From contig JADKFV010000029.1 in NCBI GenBank assembly GCA_016717325.1, positions 6,627 to 70,626 of the forward strand: DNA of 64,000 bases, read 5' to 3'. Shown here one piece after another: positions 30,042 to 40,817 of the stretch. The notes beneath the pieces were generated by a model. It saw only the letters and a list, made by a program, of their open reading frames with translations, searched no databases and was not told where the DNA came from. Position 1 is the first letter of the stretch. The number at the start of each line of letters is the position of its first letter. Both the position numbers and the translations under genes were made by a program. The stretch is from Bacteroidota bacterium. Lineage in GTDB: Bacteria; Bacteroidota; Bacteroidia; AKYH767-A; OLB10.

Positions 30042-30905
30042 TTAATGTTGAACAGCAATTTTAATCCGGGATATTTCACCGCTTTCATTTTTTAACTGAA
30101 CAAAGTAATAACCGTTTATCAGGTCATTAGTAGCGATAACAAAATTGTTGATACCTGAATATGAATGAAGTGTTGTTCCTTTTATTTTGTTTCCCATCAA
30201 TGAAAATACATCAACATCAAATTTTTGCATTTGACTTGTATGAAAACGAATGTTAGTAAAATCGTTAGAAGGATTAGGGAATACTTCAAATTTATTTTGA
30301 GCAGCAATATTGTTTTTTATGCCTGCTGTAGTATTGTAAATAACAACATCATCAATGTAAAACTCCGAACCTACATGAAGTGAATCGAAACCGCCCTGTG
30401 AATCAACAATAGAAAAATCGATAAAGAAATTTGTTGATGTTCCGGGAGCATATGTCATTTTGATGGCCTCTTCGGTCCAGCTGGTATAGGCCGCTGTATA
30501 AAGTTTTAAATCCTGAAACAAATAGCTTTGAGTTGCATCTTCATACATGCCAATCAACACCTGCAATTGATCGCCACCCACTGGATTAAATTTGAAATAA
30601 TAACGACAGCTATCAAAATTTTGTGTAACAGGAAATCCCAAAAAACTGTTTGGAATAGTGCCTGAACTTAATTGCGGACCACCAATTTGACCATTACTGT
30701 TTATATTAACAATACCGTGCACGCTACTTGCACCTCCATGTGCATCGGCACTTTGATATATGGTAGAATCGTAACCGTTTCCAATAGAAGTGTACCAATC
30801 AGTGGGCTCAAGTGCAGCCCAATTTTCAAACCCGTTATTGGGAACTTGTGCTTTGCAGATTGATATGAATAATGTGAGAGTTAGAAGAAGGTAAGTTTTT
30901 TGCAT
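30042..30905 (-). CDS. Secreted protein with T9SS sorting domain
   Basis: A 287-residue protein with signal peptide (ends SICKAQ), a beta-rich central domain containing VPNNGFENW near the N-terminus and SEFYIDDVVIYN near residue 190, and a type A sorting domain (FEVFPNPSNDFTNIRF to the end). The NGFENW opening with a final IDDV resembles carbohydrate-binding jelly-roll domains of Bacteroidota, but I would not name a substrate. It is 25 bases upstream of the TonB receptor and likely co-transcribed. Intact. Confidence 0.8.
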   Translation of the reverse strand: MQKTYLLLTLTLFISICKAQVPNNGFENWAALEPTDWYTSIGNGYDSTIYQSADAHGGASSVHGIVNINSNGQIGGPQLSSGTIPNSFLGFPVTQNFDSCRYYFKFNPVGGDQLQVLIGMYEDATQSYLFQDLKLYTAAYTSWTEEAIKMTYAPGTSTNFFIDFSIVDSQGGFDSLHVGSEFYIDDVVIYNTTAGIKNNIAAQNKFEVFPNPSNDFTNIRFHTSQMQKFDVDVFSLMGNKIKGTTLHSYSGINNFVIATNDLINGYYFVQLKNESGEISRIKIAVQH

Positions 30906-31001
30906 TCTTAATATTTTTTTAGGTGTGCAAATGAAATGAATGGAATTAATCGAATGGTTATGCCAATATTATCATAAGGTAAAGAAAAGTAATTAGCAAA
31001 A

Positions 31002-31031
31002 AAAAATCCTGCAGCATTGTGCAGGATTTTT
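31002..31031. terminator. Bidirectional terminator
   Basis: Stem AAAAATCCTGC / GCAGGATTTTT (31002-31012 and 31021-31031) with an eight-base loop. The A and T tracts on both sides allow function in either direction; on the minus strand it follows the T9SS gene 31081-33481. Confidence 0.8.
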
Positions 31032-31080
31032 TACGAAATGACAGTCGGCATCCGTCATTCTTACGAAAAAAATATGGCTA

Positions 31081-33481
31081 TTAGTTTTTCGAAAACATGG
31101 AAGAATATTTTAATTCTCCGTTAAGTTTAACCTGAACAAAATATTGACCGGCAGCAACCGACTGCATGTTACCATCTATAGAATGGGTACCTGCATCCAA
31201 TGCATTATTGAAAACTGTAGAAACTATTTTGCCAGTAATATCTGTAACTTGTATCAGTACATTCGAATTTTCGGATGTAGTAAAATTGAAATTCACAACA
31301 TCAACAACCGGGTTTGGATAAAAAGACATTTCTAAATCATTGTCGTTTCCAAATACTCCCTCGCGTGCCGATGTGATGTTTATAGGGCAAGAGGCACCTG
31401 CACATGCTGTATCGTTACCTATTATAGTGCGTGCATAAACATTGTATGATTGTCCCACAACCAAAGCTGGAACTACATTGCTAAGAGCGAAAGAAGAAAT
31501 ACTTCCTTTTCTAGAAGCATAAACCACACCTGGTGTTAAAGTGTTTTCAAAATAATATTGAACGCTTGTGGCACCCACTACAGCATCGCAAGCCATTGCT
31601 CCCGTTGTGGCAGAATAGTTTTTGTTGCACTTTGTAGCTTTCAATTTGGTAACGCCAACAGCTGTGGTAGGGTAAGTGCGGGCAGCAGAACTTGATGTAC
31701 AACCATTGCTGCCGGTTCCTATTACAGTGTAGCTACCTGCAAGTGTTGGGGCAATATTGCGGGTAGTTCCACCGGGCAACATTAAAGCCACTGCGTTTCC
31801 ATAAGTATGCAGAATATGCAGCGGTGGTTCCTAAATAATTTACACCGGTATTGCAATGAGCTGCAATAATAGGCGTAGCAGGATTTGGTTTCAATGTTAA
31901 AACTCTATTGTTAGACTGCTTAGTACAACCAGCAGCATTTGTAACAACAAGTGAGTAAGTACCAGAAGAAGTAGCAGAATAAGTAGCATTGTTTGCAGAA
32001 TTTATATCAACATTGGTTTTCCTCCATTGGTAGCCTGTAACTGAAGATGTAGTTGATGTTAGCAATTTCGAATTACAAAAAGAAGCTGTTCCTGTGAAAG
32101 CAATTGTAACTGTTGGGGCATTATTGATTGCGATTCCCGGATTGGTATAAAGGCCTTGGTAATCGGTATTTACGCAATCATAATTTGTCCAGCACTTTGT
32201 CCAGTCCGTTGAACCAATAGCACCGGCATAATTTACAACCTCAAAGAATGGATCGCTCAAGTTTGAATTTACAAACGAGCCCGCTGTAAGTGCTGGTGAA
32301 GCAGCTTGAGGAACAAAATTTGGACTTGGCAAATTGAAAGGATTTGTAAGTTGCAAATCGGTATTGTTTGCGTAATCTGCATTGTTAAATCCACCTGTAG
32401 CAACCCATGTGGTGGTATTAAACGGGCTTAATGGATTTTGTGTGTGAATGGGTACGTTTGGAATACCAGATGTAAGGATATTTTGCCATTGAAGATCGCC
32501 AGCATTTGCATTATTCTCGCAATTGGTACCGTCTACCCAAAGGCCGTAGTTCCATCCCATGAATAATGAGTTGTATATTTTTTCCTGAGTGCTTCTGCGT
32601 AAACGTGCTCCAGCTTTATAGTTTGCATTTACAACGGTGGATGTAGTAGCGTATGGTCCGCATGATGTAACATTAGAAAAAATGGCTTTTGTAACCGGAG
32701 AATTGGTTGAACCTGTTGCATCATTATCACTCTCAAATGAATGAGAACCGGAAACATCTGCTGCGTTTGGATCACGGAGGCTTATGGCAAACTGAATTTT
32801 TCCTGAGTAACCATTATCAGTATCGAAATCGTCATCAAGACCACGATAAGCAATTAAGTGTTTTGCATTTACTGTGCCACCAAAAAATTCGTATGAGTCG
32901 TCACCGCAAAATGAAACCATAACGTAATCTATAGTTGTACCCGAACCTACACCACCACAGGTAAGGCCATTGATTTCGCTGTTTGGTTGAAAAGCTATAC
33001 CGGCAAATTCGATACGTACATATCTTAATATGCCTGAGTTGTCTGAAGGGTTATTGCCACCATACTCACCATCGGGAGCTGTAAAACCTCCTTCTATAAT
33101 TCCTACACCACCGGCCTGATTTACAGGGGCGGCACCCAAAATAATTAAGCCTCCCCAATCGCCATAACTTCTGGCTCCAGGTGCTTGTTCCGATGTAAAT
33201 ACAATAGGACTTGCGGCAGTACCATTTGCAATAATTTGTGAACCTCTCGTAATAATTAACGAACCTTGTGTTGCATTTTCGCCTACGATAATTGTACCCG
33301 GTTGAATGGTGAGAACTGCTCCGCCTTTTACAAATATTTTGCCTTGCAAAAGGTAAGTGTTGTTGCTTGTCCAGGTAGTGTTAGTGGTAATGTTTGCTGA
33401 AACACCAATAAGTGCAGCATGAGCATAGTTAATCATTGATACCAATGCAACGATTAAACTCATTAAATAATTTTTTTTCAT
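31081..33481 (-). CDS. Large secreted T9SS protein with beta-helix-like N-terminus, frameshifted
   Basis: Two frames (33481-31733 and 31791-31081) give a protein of about 800 residues after one A is removed near 31796-31798 (the join reads YLWNAVALMLPGG). Signal peptide ends NYAHA. The first ~430 residues (TWTSNNTYLLQGKIFVKGGAVLTIQPGTIIVG, YGDWGGLIILG, EINGLTCGGVG, YEFFGGTVNAKHLIAYRGLDDDFDTDNGYSG) match a Bacteroidota family found again at 34092-35696. Ig-like domains with CNSKLLTSTTSSVTGYQW follow, then a sorting domain (MSFYPNPVVDVVNF). The conserved part may be a parallel beta-helix. Function unknown. Confidence 0.82.
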
Positions 33482-34091
33482 AAAGCTTTTTTTAAAATTT
33501 TTTTATTTTTTTTAAGAAAGGGATCTTGTGTTCGAACACGGCTGCGAAATACGAGGTAGCATGTTAGGTTATTATTATTGGGCTGGTAACAAAATGCAAA
33601 TATTACATTACTTAAAAGTTACACTGTGTCGAAATTGTTTTCGCATTGTTTCGAAAAGTGTATTTATGCCTTCTTTCCGAAAATTTTTATCCATGAAAAA
33701 AAATGTGGCGATGAGATTTAACCAGGAATAATACAATTGAAAAGGGTTGCAGTAAAAGCCTTCTCGAATTGGAAAATAATTTATACCGAATACACTCTCT
33801 GATTTTGTTTACAGCACAGAATTGATTCTACATAAATACACAGCTATTAATTTTTCGATAGCATCTGCTTGAAGAATTCCCCCCCCACTAAAATTTTAGT
33901 ATTTCCATATTGTTAAAAAGGTTTTTGCTTAATATCACAAATGGTCCAATGTCATTTTGATTTATATGCAGAACTCTTATTGAGCATCAAAAGAATATAA
34001 AACTTACTTCCGTTGAAAGTGAGAAGCCGAAAATAAATGCATAAAAAAAGCCTCCTGAAAAGGAGGCTTCTTTGTATTGCAGTACACTAAT
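33482..34091. other. Intergenic region, no gene recognised
   Basis: About 610 A/T-rich bases between two paralogous secreted-protein genes on the minus strand. The stretch 33790-33832 (CTCTCTGATTTTGTTTACAGCACAGAATT) resembles 51078-51114 (CTCTCTGATTTTGTGTACCAACACAGAATT), a possible hairpin-forming repeat. A run of eight C occurs near 33884. The terminator of the downstream gene's neighbour lies at 34049. No convincing reading frame. Confidence 0.5.
34049..34072 (-). terminator. Terminator of the 34092-35696 gene
   Basis: Stem AGCCTCCT / AGGAGGCT (34049-34056 and 34061-34068) with a GAAA-type loop. On the minus strand it is followed by a run of seven T, and it begins about 20 bases after the stop of the upstream minus-strand gene. 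Confidence 0.85.
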
Positions 34092-35696
34092 TTATTTTAT
34101 CACAAATACTTTGTTGAAAAAAGTGTTAGTGCCATCATTCATCTTTACAGTGTACGATCCGTTAGCCCATGTTGATGTTGAAATTATAATGGTGTTTGTT
34201 AACTCATTTGCATTATAGTTATTTTCAAAAACTTTCACACCGGCCACATCGTATACAGTTATGGTTGCGTTATTACCTGATTTCACATTCAATGATAGAT
34301 CACCTTTTGCCGGATTAGGAAAAATTTGAAAACCTGATGATGAATTATTGTTTGTAGAAATAGATGCTGTAGTGTTATTAGGATCCCAGTTAGACCATTG
34401 TGCTGACCAATCGGTAATGCCATCCATTGCACCTGCAAAACTAACTGGAGTAAAAAATGCATTTGTCAATCGAGGGTTTGTGAAAGCACCAGCTGTTAAT
34501 AAAGGAGAGTTTGCCATTGGTGCAATGTTAGGTCCTGCCAAGTTGAAAGCATTGGTTAGCATGGCATCCGATGTGTTAGCATATAACATATTGTTACGTT
34601 GTGCTGCTGAGAAAAAGTTTGTGATATCCCACGTGCTTCCATTGGCAACAGCTAATTGGGCATCGTTTCCACACAGAAAAACATTTTCTATTTGCAATTC
34701 ATTCGCATCGGCATTGGCTTCGCAACCTGCACCATCAATGAGTAACCCAACCGGAAAGCCCATCATTACTGAATTGTAAATAGAGCATTTTGAATTGCGT
34801 CTTATATGTGCCGCACGCTTATAGTTTGCATTAAAAGTACTGGCACTTGTTTCTTTGGGGCCTACTAATGTTACGTTAGAAAAAATTGGTTGCGTAAAAG
34901 GCAGATTGCTCGAACCCGTAGCATCGTTGTCACTTTCAAAACCATTTGAACCTGATACATCGGCAGCATTTGGGTCACGAACCGAAAATGCAAATTGTAT
35001 CATACCACTGTATCCAAAATCAGTGTCGAAATCATCATCCAAACCACGATAAGCAATTAAGTGTTTTGCATTTACTGTGCCGCCAAAAAACTCATATGAA
35101 TCGTCACCACTGTACGAAACCATAATATAATCCATAGTAGTACCAGCGCCTACGCCTCCACATGTTAAGCCATTAATTTCGCTGTTTGGCTGAAATGCAA
35201 TACCTGGAAATTCTATACGCACATATTGCAAAGAGCCTGAATTATCTATAGGGTCGTTGCCTCCGTATTCACCATCGCCATTCATATTATTTACACCACC
35301 TTCTATAATTCCTACTCCACCTGCAACATTTATTGGTGCTTTACCAAGTAAAATTAAACCACCCCAATCACCATAAGTCCTCTGTCCTATCGGTTCGTTC
35401 GATGTAAAAACAATAGGCTGCGATGCTGTACCATTGGCAATTATTTTTGCTCCTTTGGTAATTATCAAAGTGCCTTTTGTATTTCTATCACCTTTAATAA
35501 CTGTGCCCGGCTGTATAGTAAGTTCAGCACCATTCTTAACATAAACAAATCCATTTAACAAGTAAATGTTATTAGCGGTCCACGTGGTGTTACTTGTAAT
35601 GTCGCCTATTACTGGTATCACTGTTTGGGCTTGAACAAACAATGAACTCAAAACCATCATTGAGATTAATGCAATTGCAGTAAAAATTTTCTTCAT
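34092..35696 (-). CDS. Secreted T9SS protein, paralogue of the preceding gene
   Basis: A 534-residue protein with signal peptide (ends LFVQAQ), a first ~430 residues strongly similar to the 31081-33481 product (TYGDWGGLILLGKAPIN, EINGLTCGGVG, YEFFGGTVNAKHLIAYRGLDDDFDTD, NAADVSGSNGFESDNDATGSS) and a type A sorting domain directly attached (FQIFPNPAKGDLSLNV). It lacks the Ig-like insert. The two genes are tandem duplicates on the same strand, 610 bases apart. Both are probably surface-exposed or released by T9SS. Function unknown. Intact. Confidence 0.85.
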   Translation of the reverse strand: MKKIFTAIALISMMVLSSLFVQAQTVIPVIGDITSNTTWTANNIYLLNGFVYVKNGAELTIQPGTVIKGDRNTKGTLIITKGAKIIANGTASQPIVFTSNEPIGQRTYGDWGGLILLGKAPINVAGGVGIIEGGVNNMNGDGEYGGNDPIDNSGSLQYVRIEFPGIAFQPNSEINGLTCGGVGAGTTMDYIMVSYSGDDSYEFFGGTVNAKHLIAYRGLDDDFDTDFGYSGMIQFAFSVRDPNAADVSGSNGFESDNDATGSSNLPFTQPIFSNVTLVGPKETSASTFNANYKRAAHIRRNSKCSIYNSVMMGFPVGLLIDGAGCEANADANELQIENVFLCGNDAQLAVANGSTWDITNFFSAAQRNNMLYANTSDAMLTNAFNLAGPNIAPMANSPLLTAGAFTNPRLTNAFFTPVSFAGAMDGITDWSAQWSNWDPNNTTASISTNNNSSSGFQIFPNPAKGDLSLNVKSGNNATITVYDVAGVKVFENNYNANELTNTIIISTSTWANGSYTVKMNDGTNTFFNKVFVIK

Positions 35697-35836
35697 TTTT
35701 TTTTGTATTAAATTTATGGTGCAAAATAATATACTTAATGTAAAGCCAATGTTACGCAGCCTTTAACCATTCATGAATAAAGCATTGAAAAAAGCTCCTT
35801 ATATTAATTTTATGTAATCAAAAAGCATAAAATATT

Positions 35837-36034
35837 TTACAGCCTGTTAAGCACGGTTTGCGTTATTTCGTGATGACAATCGTAACACGAATACCTTTTT
35901 ATTTTGAAAAGGTTGAATGATAAAAGATTTACTATTTTTTCGAATCTGCGCTTTGGTATGCGCATCATATCCGAGCCGCAACGAGGGCAACAAGTTTGTT
36001 CCGATGATATGCTATTGCTATAAATGGTAAGCAT
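35837..36034 (-). CDS. Small zinc-ribbon protein
   Basis: A 65-residue product with two CxxC pairs, CCPRCGSDMMRIPKR and YSCYDCHH, spaced by about 32 residues, typical of a single zinc ribbon. The layout with an R/K-rich segment after the first pair recurs in short Bacteroidota proteins. A minus-strand TACTTTTG box at 36052-36059 lies just upstream, which argues that it is expressed. Function unknown. Confidence 0.55.
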   Translation of the reverse strand: MLTIYSNSISSEQTCCPRCGSDMMRIPKRRFEKIVNLLSFNLFKIKRYSCYDCHHEITQTVLNRL

Positions 36035-36107
36035 GTGTATTTATTTTTTGTCAAAAGTAAATGGCACACGTTGCTATAGTATAAAGTAACAGTTAAGTAT
36101 ACATTAA

Positions 36108-37043
36108 TTAAGTGCTGGCAGTAAAAGCGCATGAAAATACTGTTCCTTCGTTTGGCACGCTTTCAACATTGATGGTGGCATTATGGGTTTCTATAATATG
36201 TTTTACTATTGCCAAACCCAGTCCGCTGCCGCCCTTTATGCGGGCACGATGCTTATCTACACGATAAAACCGCTCGAACAACCGTGGCAAATGTTGCTTG
36301 CTTATACCAATTCCATTATCAGAAATTTTTAATAATATTTTGTCGCCATTGCGGCTTACGCTGATCGTGGTGGTGCCATTTTCCTTGCCATACTTTATTG
36401 AATTAATAATGAGATTTACAAATACCTGATGTATTAAATGTTTATCAGCATAAATATAAAATTTGTCATCGGTGGTATTTTCTATTTGTATTTGTATAGA
36501 GTTTTCATTTGCAAAGCGACTCAGTTCTTCGGTAACATCACGTGCTAGTTCAAGTATGTCGAATGTGCGCATTTCCATTTCCAGCTCGCCCGATTCTATT
36601 CGCGATAAAGATTCTAAATCATCGATAAGCGCTATCAGTCTGTCTAAACTTTGTGAGGCTTTGGAAAGATAAACATGGTTAACATCGGGGTCATCAATAC
36701 CACCATCCATCAGTGTAGAAACGTAACCCTGTATATTGAAAACCGGTGTGCGCAATTCATGCGAAACATTACTCAAAAATTCTCTGCGGTACGAATCAGC
36801 GTTTTTGAGTTTATCTATTTCACGTCTTCGTTCAAGAACTATTTGTTCCAGTAATTTTTCGATTTCGGCAACAGCATCATTCAAATCGGCACCAGATTTT
36901 TGACCATCAACAGGGCCCGAAACAATCTTTTGAATGCTATTATTAATGGTGGTTATTTGAGATGTGTACTTTTTGTAGGCAATAAAATAAGTGGCTGCAC
37001 AACCAACTATTAAAAGCAAAATAAAAATCCAAATGGAAATCAT
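36108..37043 (-). CDS. Sensor histidine kinase, PhoR-like
   Basis: A 311-residue kinase with one N-terminal membrane segment (residues 2-22) and almost no periplasmic region, so signal detection is probably intramembrane or cytosolic. Catalytic pieces in order: HisKA FLSNVSHELRTPVFNIQGYVS (H ~98), N box VFVNLIINSIKYG, G1 ISDNGIGIS, F box RLFERFYRVD, G2 GGSGLGLAIVKH. A coiled-coil-like segment precedes the HisKA. It is 49 bases downstream of the response-regulator gene; a TACTTTTG box at 37062-37069 could give it its own promoter. PhoR assignment is by architecture only. Intact. Confidence 0.9.
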   Translation of the reverse strand: MISIWIFILLLIVGCAATYFIAYKKYTSQITTINNSIQKIVSGPVDGQKSGADLNDAVAEIEKLLEQIVLERRREIDKLKNADSYRREFLSNVSHELRTPVFNIQGYVSTLMDGGIDDPDVNHVYLSKASQSLDRLIALIDDLESLSRIESGELEMEMRTFDILELARDVTEELSRFANENSIQIQIENTTDDKFYIYADKHLIHQVFVNLIINSIKYGKENGTTTISVSRNGDKILLKISDNGIGISKQHLPRLFERFYRVDKHRARIKGGSGLGLAIVKHIIETHNATINVESVPNEGTVFSCAFTAST

Positions 37044-37092
37044 GTTCGAAAAAATCTAAAACAAAAGTAAGCAAAGCAATTTGATAGCAATG

Positions 37093-37779
37093 CTATAAAG
37101 CATCAAATTTATAGCCCACACCTTTTATTGTTCTGATATTTTCGTCACCAAGTTTTTCGCGTATTTTGCGAACATGCACATCTATGGTGCGGTCGCCCAC
37201 CACAATATCATCGCCCCATACATTGGTAAGTATAGATTCGCGTGTAAATACTTTTCCGGGTTTGGATGCCAGCAACGATAGCAATTCAAACTCTTTGCGA
37301 GGCAAACTAATTTCGTTACCATTTTTTATGACGGTATATTTTTCGCGATTGATTTCGATACTGCCAAATTTTTGGGTTTCTACTTTTTCTTCGGCATGGC
37401 TGGACCTGCGCAACAATGCTTTTACTCTGCTCACCAGCAGGCGTGGTTTAATGGGCTTTAATATATAATCATCGGCACCTACATCGAAGCCGGCAAGTTG
37501 AGAGTACTCTTCGGTGCGGGCAGTAAGAAATGCGATACAAGAGTTTTCAAATTTTCCTGTGTCGCGCAGTTGCCGGCATGTTTCTATACCATCCATTTCG
37601 GGCATCATTATATCAAGTATAATAAGTTGAGGAATCTCTTTGTTAGCAATCACTAAAGCATCTTTGCCATTACTGGCAGTGAATACTTCATAGCCTTCTT
37701 TCCTCAAATTATAACTCATAAATTCAAGAATGTCCTCTTCGTCATCTACCAACAATATTTTCGCGTCTGTATTCGTCAT
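37093..37779 (-). CDS. OmpR/PhoB-family response regulator
   Basis: A 228-residue regulator. The receiver domain has the acidic pair in LLVDDEEDIL, the phospho-acceptor Asp in LIILDIMMPEMDG (~55), Thr in AFLTART and Lys in YILKPI. The C-terminal winged helix shows LPRKEFELLSLLASKPGKVFTRE and VGDRTIDVHVRKIREKLG, ending IRTIKGVGYKF. It is the first gene of the pair, followed by the kinase. Targets cannot be told from here. Intact. Confidence 0.94.
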   Translation of the reverse strand: MTNTDAKILLVDDEEDILEFMSYNLRKEGYEVFTASNGKDALVIANKEIPQLIILDIMMPEMDGIETCRQLRDTGKFENSCIAFLTARTEEYSQLAGFDVGADDYILKPIKPRLLVSRVKALLRRSSHAEEKVETQKFGSIEINREKYTVIKNGNEISLPRKEFELLSLLASKPGKVFTRESILTNVWGDDIVVGDRTIDVHVRKIREKLGDENIRTIKGVGYKFDAL

Positions 37780-37789
37780 AATTTTTTGT

Positions 37790-37797
37790 CAAAAGTA
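37790..37797 (-). promoter_or_regulatory. -7 box for the response-regulator/kinase pair
   Basis: Minus strand TACTTTTG followed by AC (TAnnTTTG), about 11 bases before the ATG at 37779. No TTTG is seen at 19 bases upstream. Confidence 0.45.
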
Positions 37798-38054
37798 GCG
37801 GTTTTAATTTAAAGTAAGGTTATGTCAAAGTTAGCTTAATATTAAGGCTGAGTGCAAATGATATCGATTTACAATGCAAACAGATGTTACACAAAGCAAA
37901 AAATTATTCCGCTCAATTTCATCAATTCTGATTAGGCGGAAATCAAATATGCGAAAATATTAAGCTTTGAAATCAAAAAAAATAAAGCGAAATATGAATA
38001 TCCTAAATATGGTTTAAATGCATACTATTGTTGCTAAATAATTTCTCACCTAAA

Positions 38055-40036
38055 ATGTACAAAGTTTTAGTTTCTATTTTATTTTTTTTGGGGTGTTATG
38101 GAATGGTTGCACAAACAACTGAAGATTTGGCTGTCCAATTATCTGCAACGGTAATAGAATCGCCACCAACAATAACACTGCATTGGAATAATATTTCATT
38201 CGGCAGCCCCGATTATCGTATCTATAAAAAAGCAAAAACAGATACCGCTTGGGGCAATGCAATTGATACGCTTCCAATGGGCTCTAATTATTATGTAGAT
38301 TCTTCTGTTGTACCCGATTCGGCATACGAATATCAGGTTTTAGCTCAAGGAGATTCCTTCACATCAAGTGGATATATTTTTGCAGGCATAAAAGTTCCTG
38401 CCATTCACAACAAGGGTATACTGTTACTGTTAGTTGATAGCTTTTTACAGATTCCTGTTCATTAGAAATAAAAACACTCATGAATGATTTAAGTGGCGAT
38501 GGTTGGCAAATTATACGACACGATTTTTCGCGCACAGCACCCGACACATATATCAAGGCGGCAATTGCAAATGATTATGTAATGTACAATGATGTTAACG
38601 CTGCATTAATATTAGGGCACCTGGCTGTGCCATATAGTGGCAACATTGCGCCCGATGGTCACCTTGAACATGCGGGGGCATGGCCGGCAGATATCTATTA
38701 CGGATGCATGGACTCAGCATGGACCGATACTTCGGTTATTGATACCATTGCTAATTATACCAGTAACCATAATATTCCGGGAGATGGAAAATGGGATCAA
38801 AGTTTAGTGCCGAAAGTTGCGCAATTACAAATTGGTCGTATTGATTTTTACTATATGCCCGCTTTTGCATCCACCGAAATTCAATTAATGAAAAAGTATC
38901 TTGTTCGAAATCATAACTATAAAATGGATTCGATAGAAATGCGTCATCGTGGAATAATATGCAATCAATTCAATTATTCAATAGAAGGTTTTGCTGCAAA
39001 TGGCTGGCGAAATTTTGCGCCACTTTTAAGTACCGATAGCATTATAGTAGTGGGATACTATTATCTTTTTTCTTCGTTAGCCAGCGAATCATACCAATGG
39101 GCTTATGGTTGCGGTGGTGGCACATTTACATCGGCAAATGGAATTGGCACCACTTTCGACATTACCACAAATCCATACAACAATATTTTTTCTATGTTAT
39201 TTGGTAGTTATTTTGGTGATTGGAATGTGCAGAATAATTTTTTGCGCGCGCCCCTGTGCGCCACTCCACCTGCACTTACAAATTGCTGGGCAGGCCGTCC
39301 CAATTGGGTTTTTCATCACATGGCTCTTGGCGAAAATATTGGATATTCTTCGCGCCTCACACAAAACAACCTAAACGGATTGTACACTATGCCATACAAT
39401 TATGCCACAGGCGGTGTGCATGTTGCATTGATGGGCGATGTTTCGTTAAGAACCGATTATATAAAACCAATTTCGCAATTGACTATCTCACCAACAGTAA
39501 TTGGTGCATCGCTTAACTGGAATCCATCACCTGATGCCGGTGTGCTTGGTTATCATATTTATCGTGCTGATAGTGCCTTTGGTTACTTCACAAAAATTAA
39601 TGACTCCATTGTTTTATCTACCGCATTTGACGATACCAATGTGACAAATGGTCTAAAATACTACATGGTGCGTCCTGTAAAATTTGTAAACACTGCTTCG
39701 GGAAATTATTACAACCTGGGAGTTGGCATTACGGATACGGTGACCGTTACTACCACAAATGTAAACCTAATCGAGATGGAAGCATCTTTAAGTTTAAGAG
39801 TATTTCCAAACCCGGCAGCAAAAATTTTAAACGTGGTTATAAGCACAAAAAATAATTACACGGCCAATTTGTATATCACAAATGAAAAAGGACAAATACA
39901 AAACACAATCACTAAACGCTTAAATGCCGGTACAAATAATTATGCTTTTAACATTGCTTCATTTTCTCCGGGCTTATACTTTGTTGCTGTAAAAACCAAA
40001 GTGGGTATATCTAAAACCAAGTGGATAAAATTGTAA
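38055..40036 (+). CDS. Secreted C25 (gingipain)-like protein with Fn3 domains and T9SS signal, frameshifted
   Basis: Two frames (to 38465, and 38480-40036) become one protein of about 660 residues when one T is added to the run at 38442-38446, giving VDSFFTDSCSLEIKTLMNDL. I use the ATG at 38055 (MYKVLVSILFFLGCYGMVAQ, signal peptide). A fibronectin-like segment comes first (ITLHWNNISFGSPDYRIYKKA), then a peptidase C25-like region: LLLVDSF, ALILGHLAVPYSGNIAPDGH, GAWPADIYYG, VAQLQIGRID. A second Fn3 (ASLNWNPSPDAGVLGYHIYRAD) and a sorting domain (LRVFPNPAAKILNV) close it. Catalytic competence was not verified. A decayed second copy lies at 47282-48107. Confidence 0.78.
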
Positions 40037-40246
40037 TTGCAAAATGACAATCAACGAATGTCAGGGCTTCAGATGAGGTAAGTATTAGGCAACGCAACAA
40101 TATTTTTTTTCAATAACGCGAATCAGAATTTAACCCACATTGCAGCTAACCAGATAAAGAAGGCTGCTTTTCGAGAGTATTGACACTTAGGAGTTTGTGA
40201 GGGGTGACTACAGATTTTTTTCGGGCGAAAGGCCTTTGCTTATAAT

Positions 40247-40537
40247 TTAAGGCCTGGTTAATTTGTTATACTTGTATAGATGGTTCTGAACATTGACGAA
40301 TAACAATGGATAAACGCAATATGCGTTTGGTTGTTGGATGGTAACACAGTTTAAATACATAGCTATGTTACCTTTGTAAGCAATGTCAATATTGTTGTGC
40401 TTGTGTATGGATTGATATTTTTGTTTGAGTCGTCCGATGCGTTGGTGTACTTTTTCTTTCTGCTTCACGCCACTTTTTTTACACAGTGCATCTTTTATAT
40501 TTTGCAAGCCGATTTCAAATTCTTCGATTATTTTCAA
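40247..40537 (-). pseudogene. Transposase remnant (IS1634/IS4-like)
   Basis: A 96-residue frame with VKQKEKVHQRIGRLKQKYQSIHKHNNIDI, a pattern I associate with IS1634-type transposases (linker between the catalytic RNase H-like parts). The surrounding ~780 bases (40037-40817) have no other reading frame of note apart from the first ~90 bases, which are repeated at 48016-48107. The remnant sits at the left border of the inorganic-carbon module. The family call rests on memory of one motif and is tentative. Confidence 0.4.
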
Positions 40538-40817
40538 TCTTTTGATTACTGTTTTGACACCTTATCCGAATTTTTTCAACAAAAAATTGAAGAATTGATA
40601 ACGTTTAAATTATTATAAAATTAACTTTTAGGCTTTAACTAATATTTATTTATAACAACTACTATTGCACGCCAATAAAAAAGGCTAAGGCAGTATCAAA
40701 TTTGGTTATTTCGCACCTTTTTTAACAGTAAAATTGTTGTTTGGCTTTATACTGTTCTTGTAGCAAATTAACAAAAAAATAAGGAAATTAAATTTAATTT
40801 CCAATTGCAAAAGTATA

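Noticed and set aside
40397..40618. Plus-strand 73-residue frame opposite the transposase remnant
   Set aside because: It is antisense to the remnant, hydrophobic only because of the A/T-rich DNA, and has no recognisable motif.
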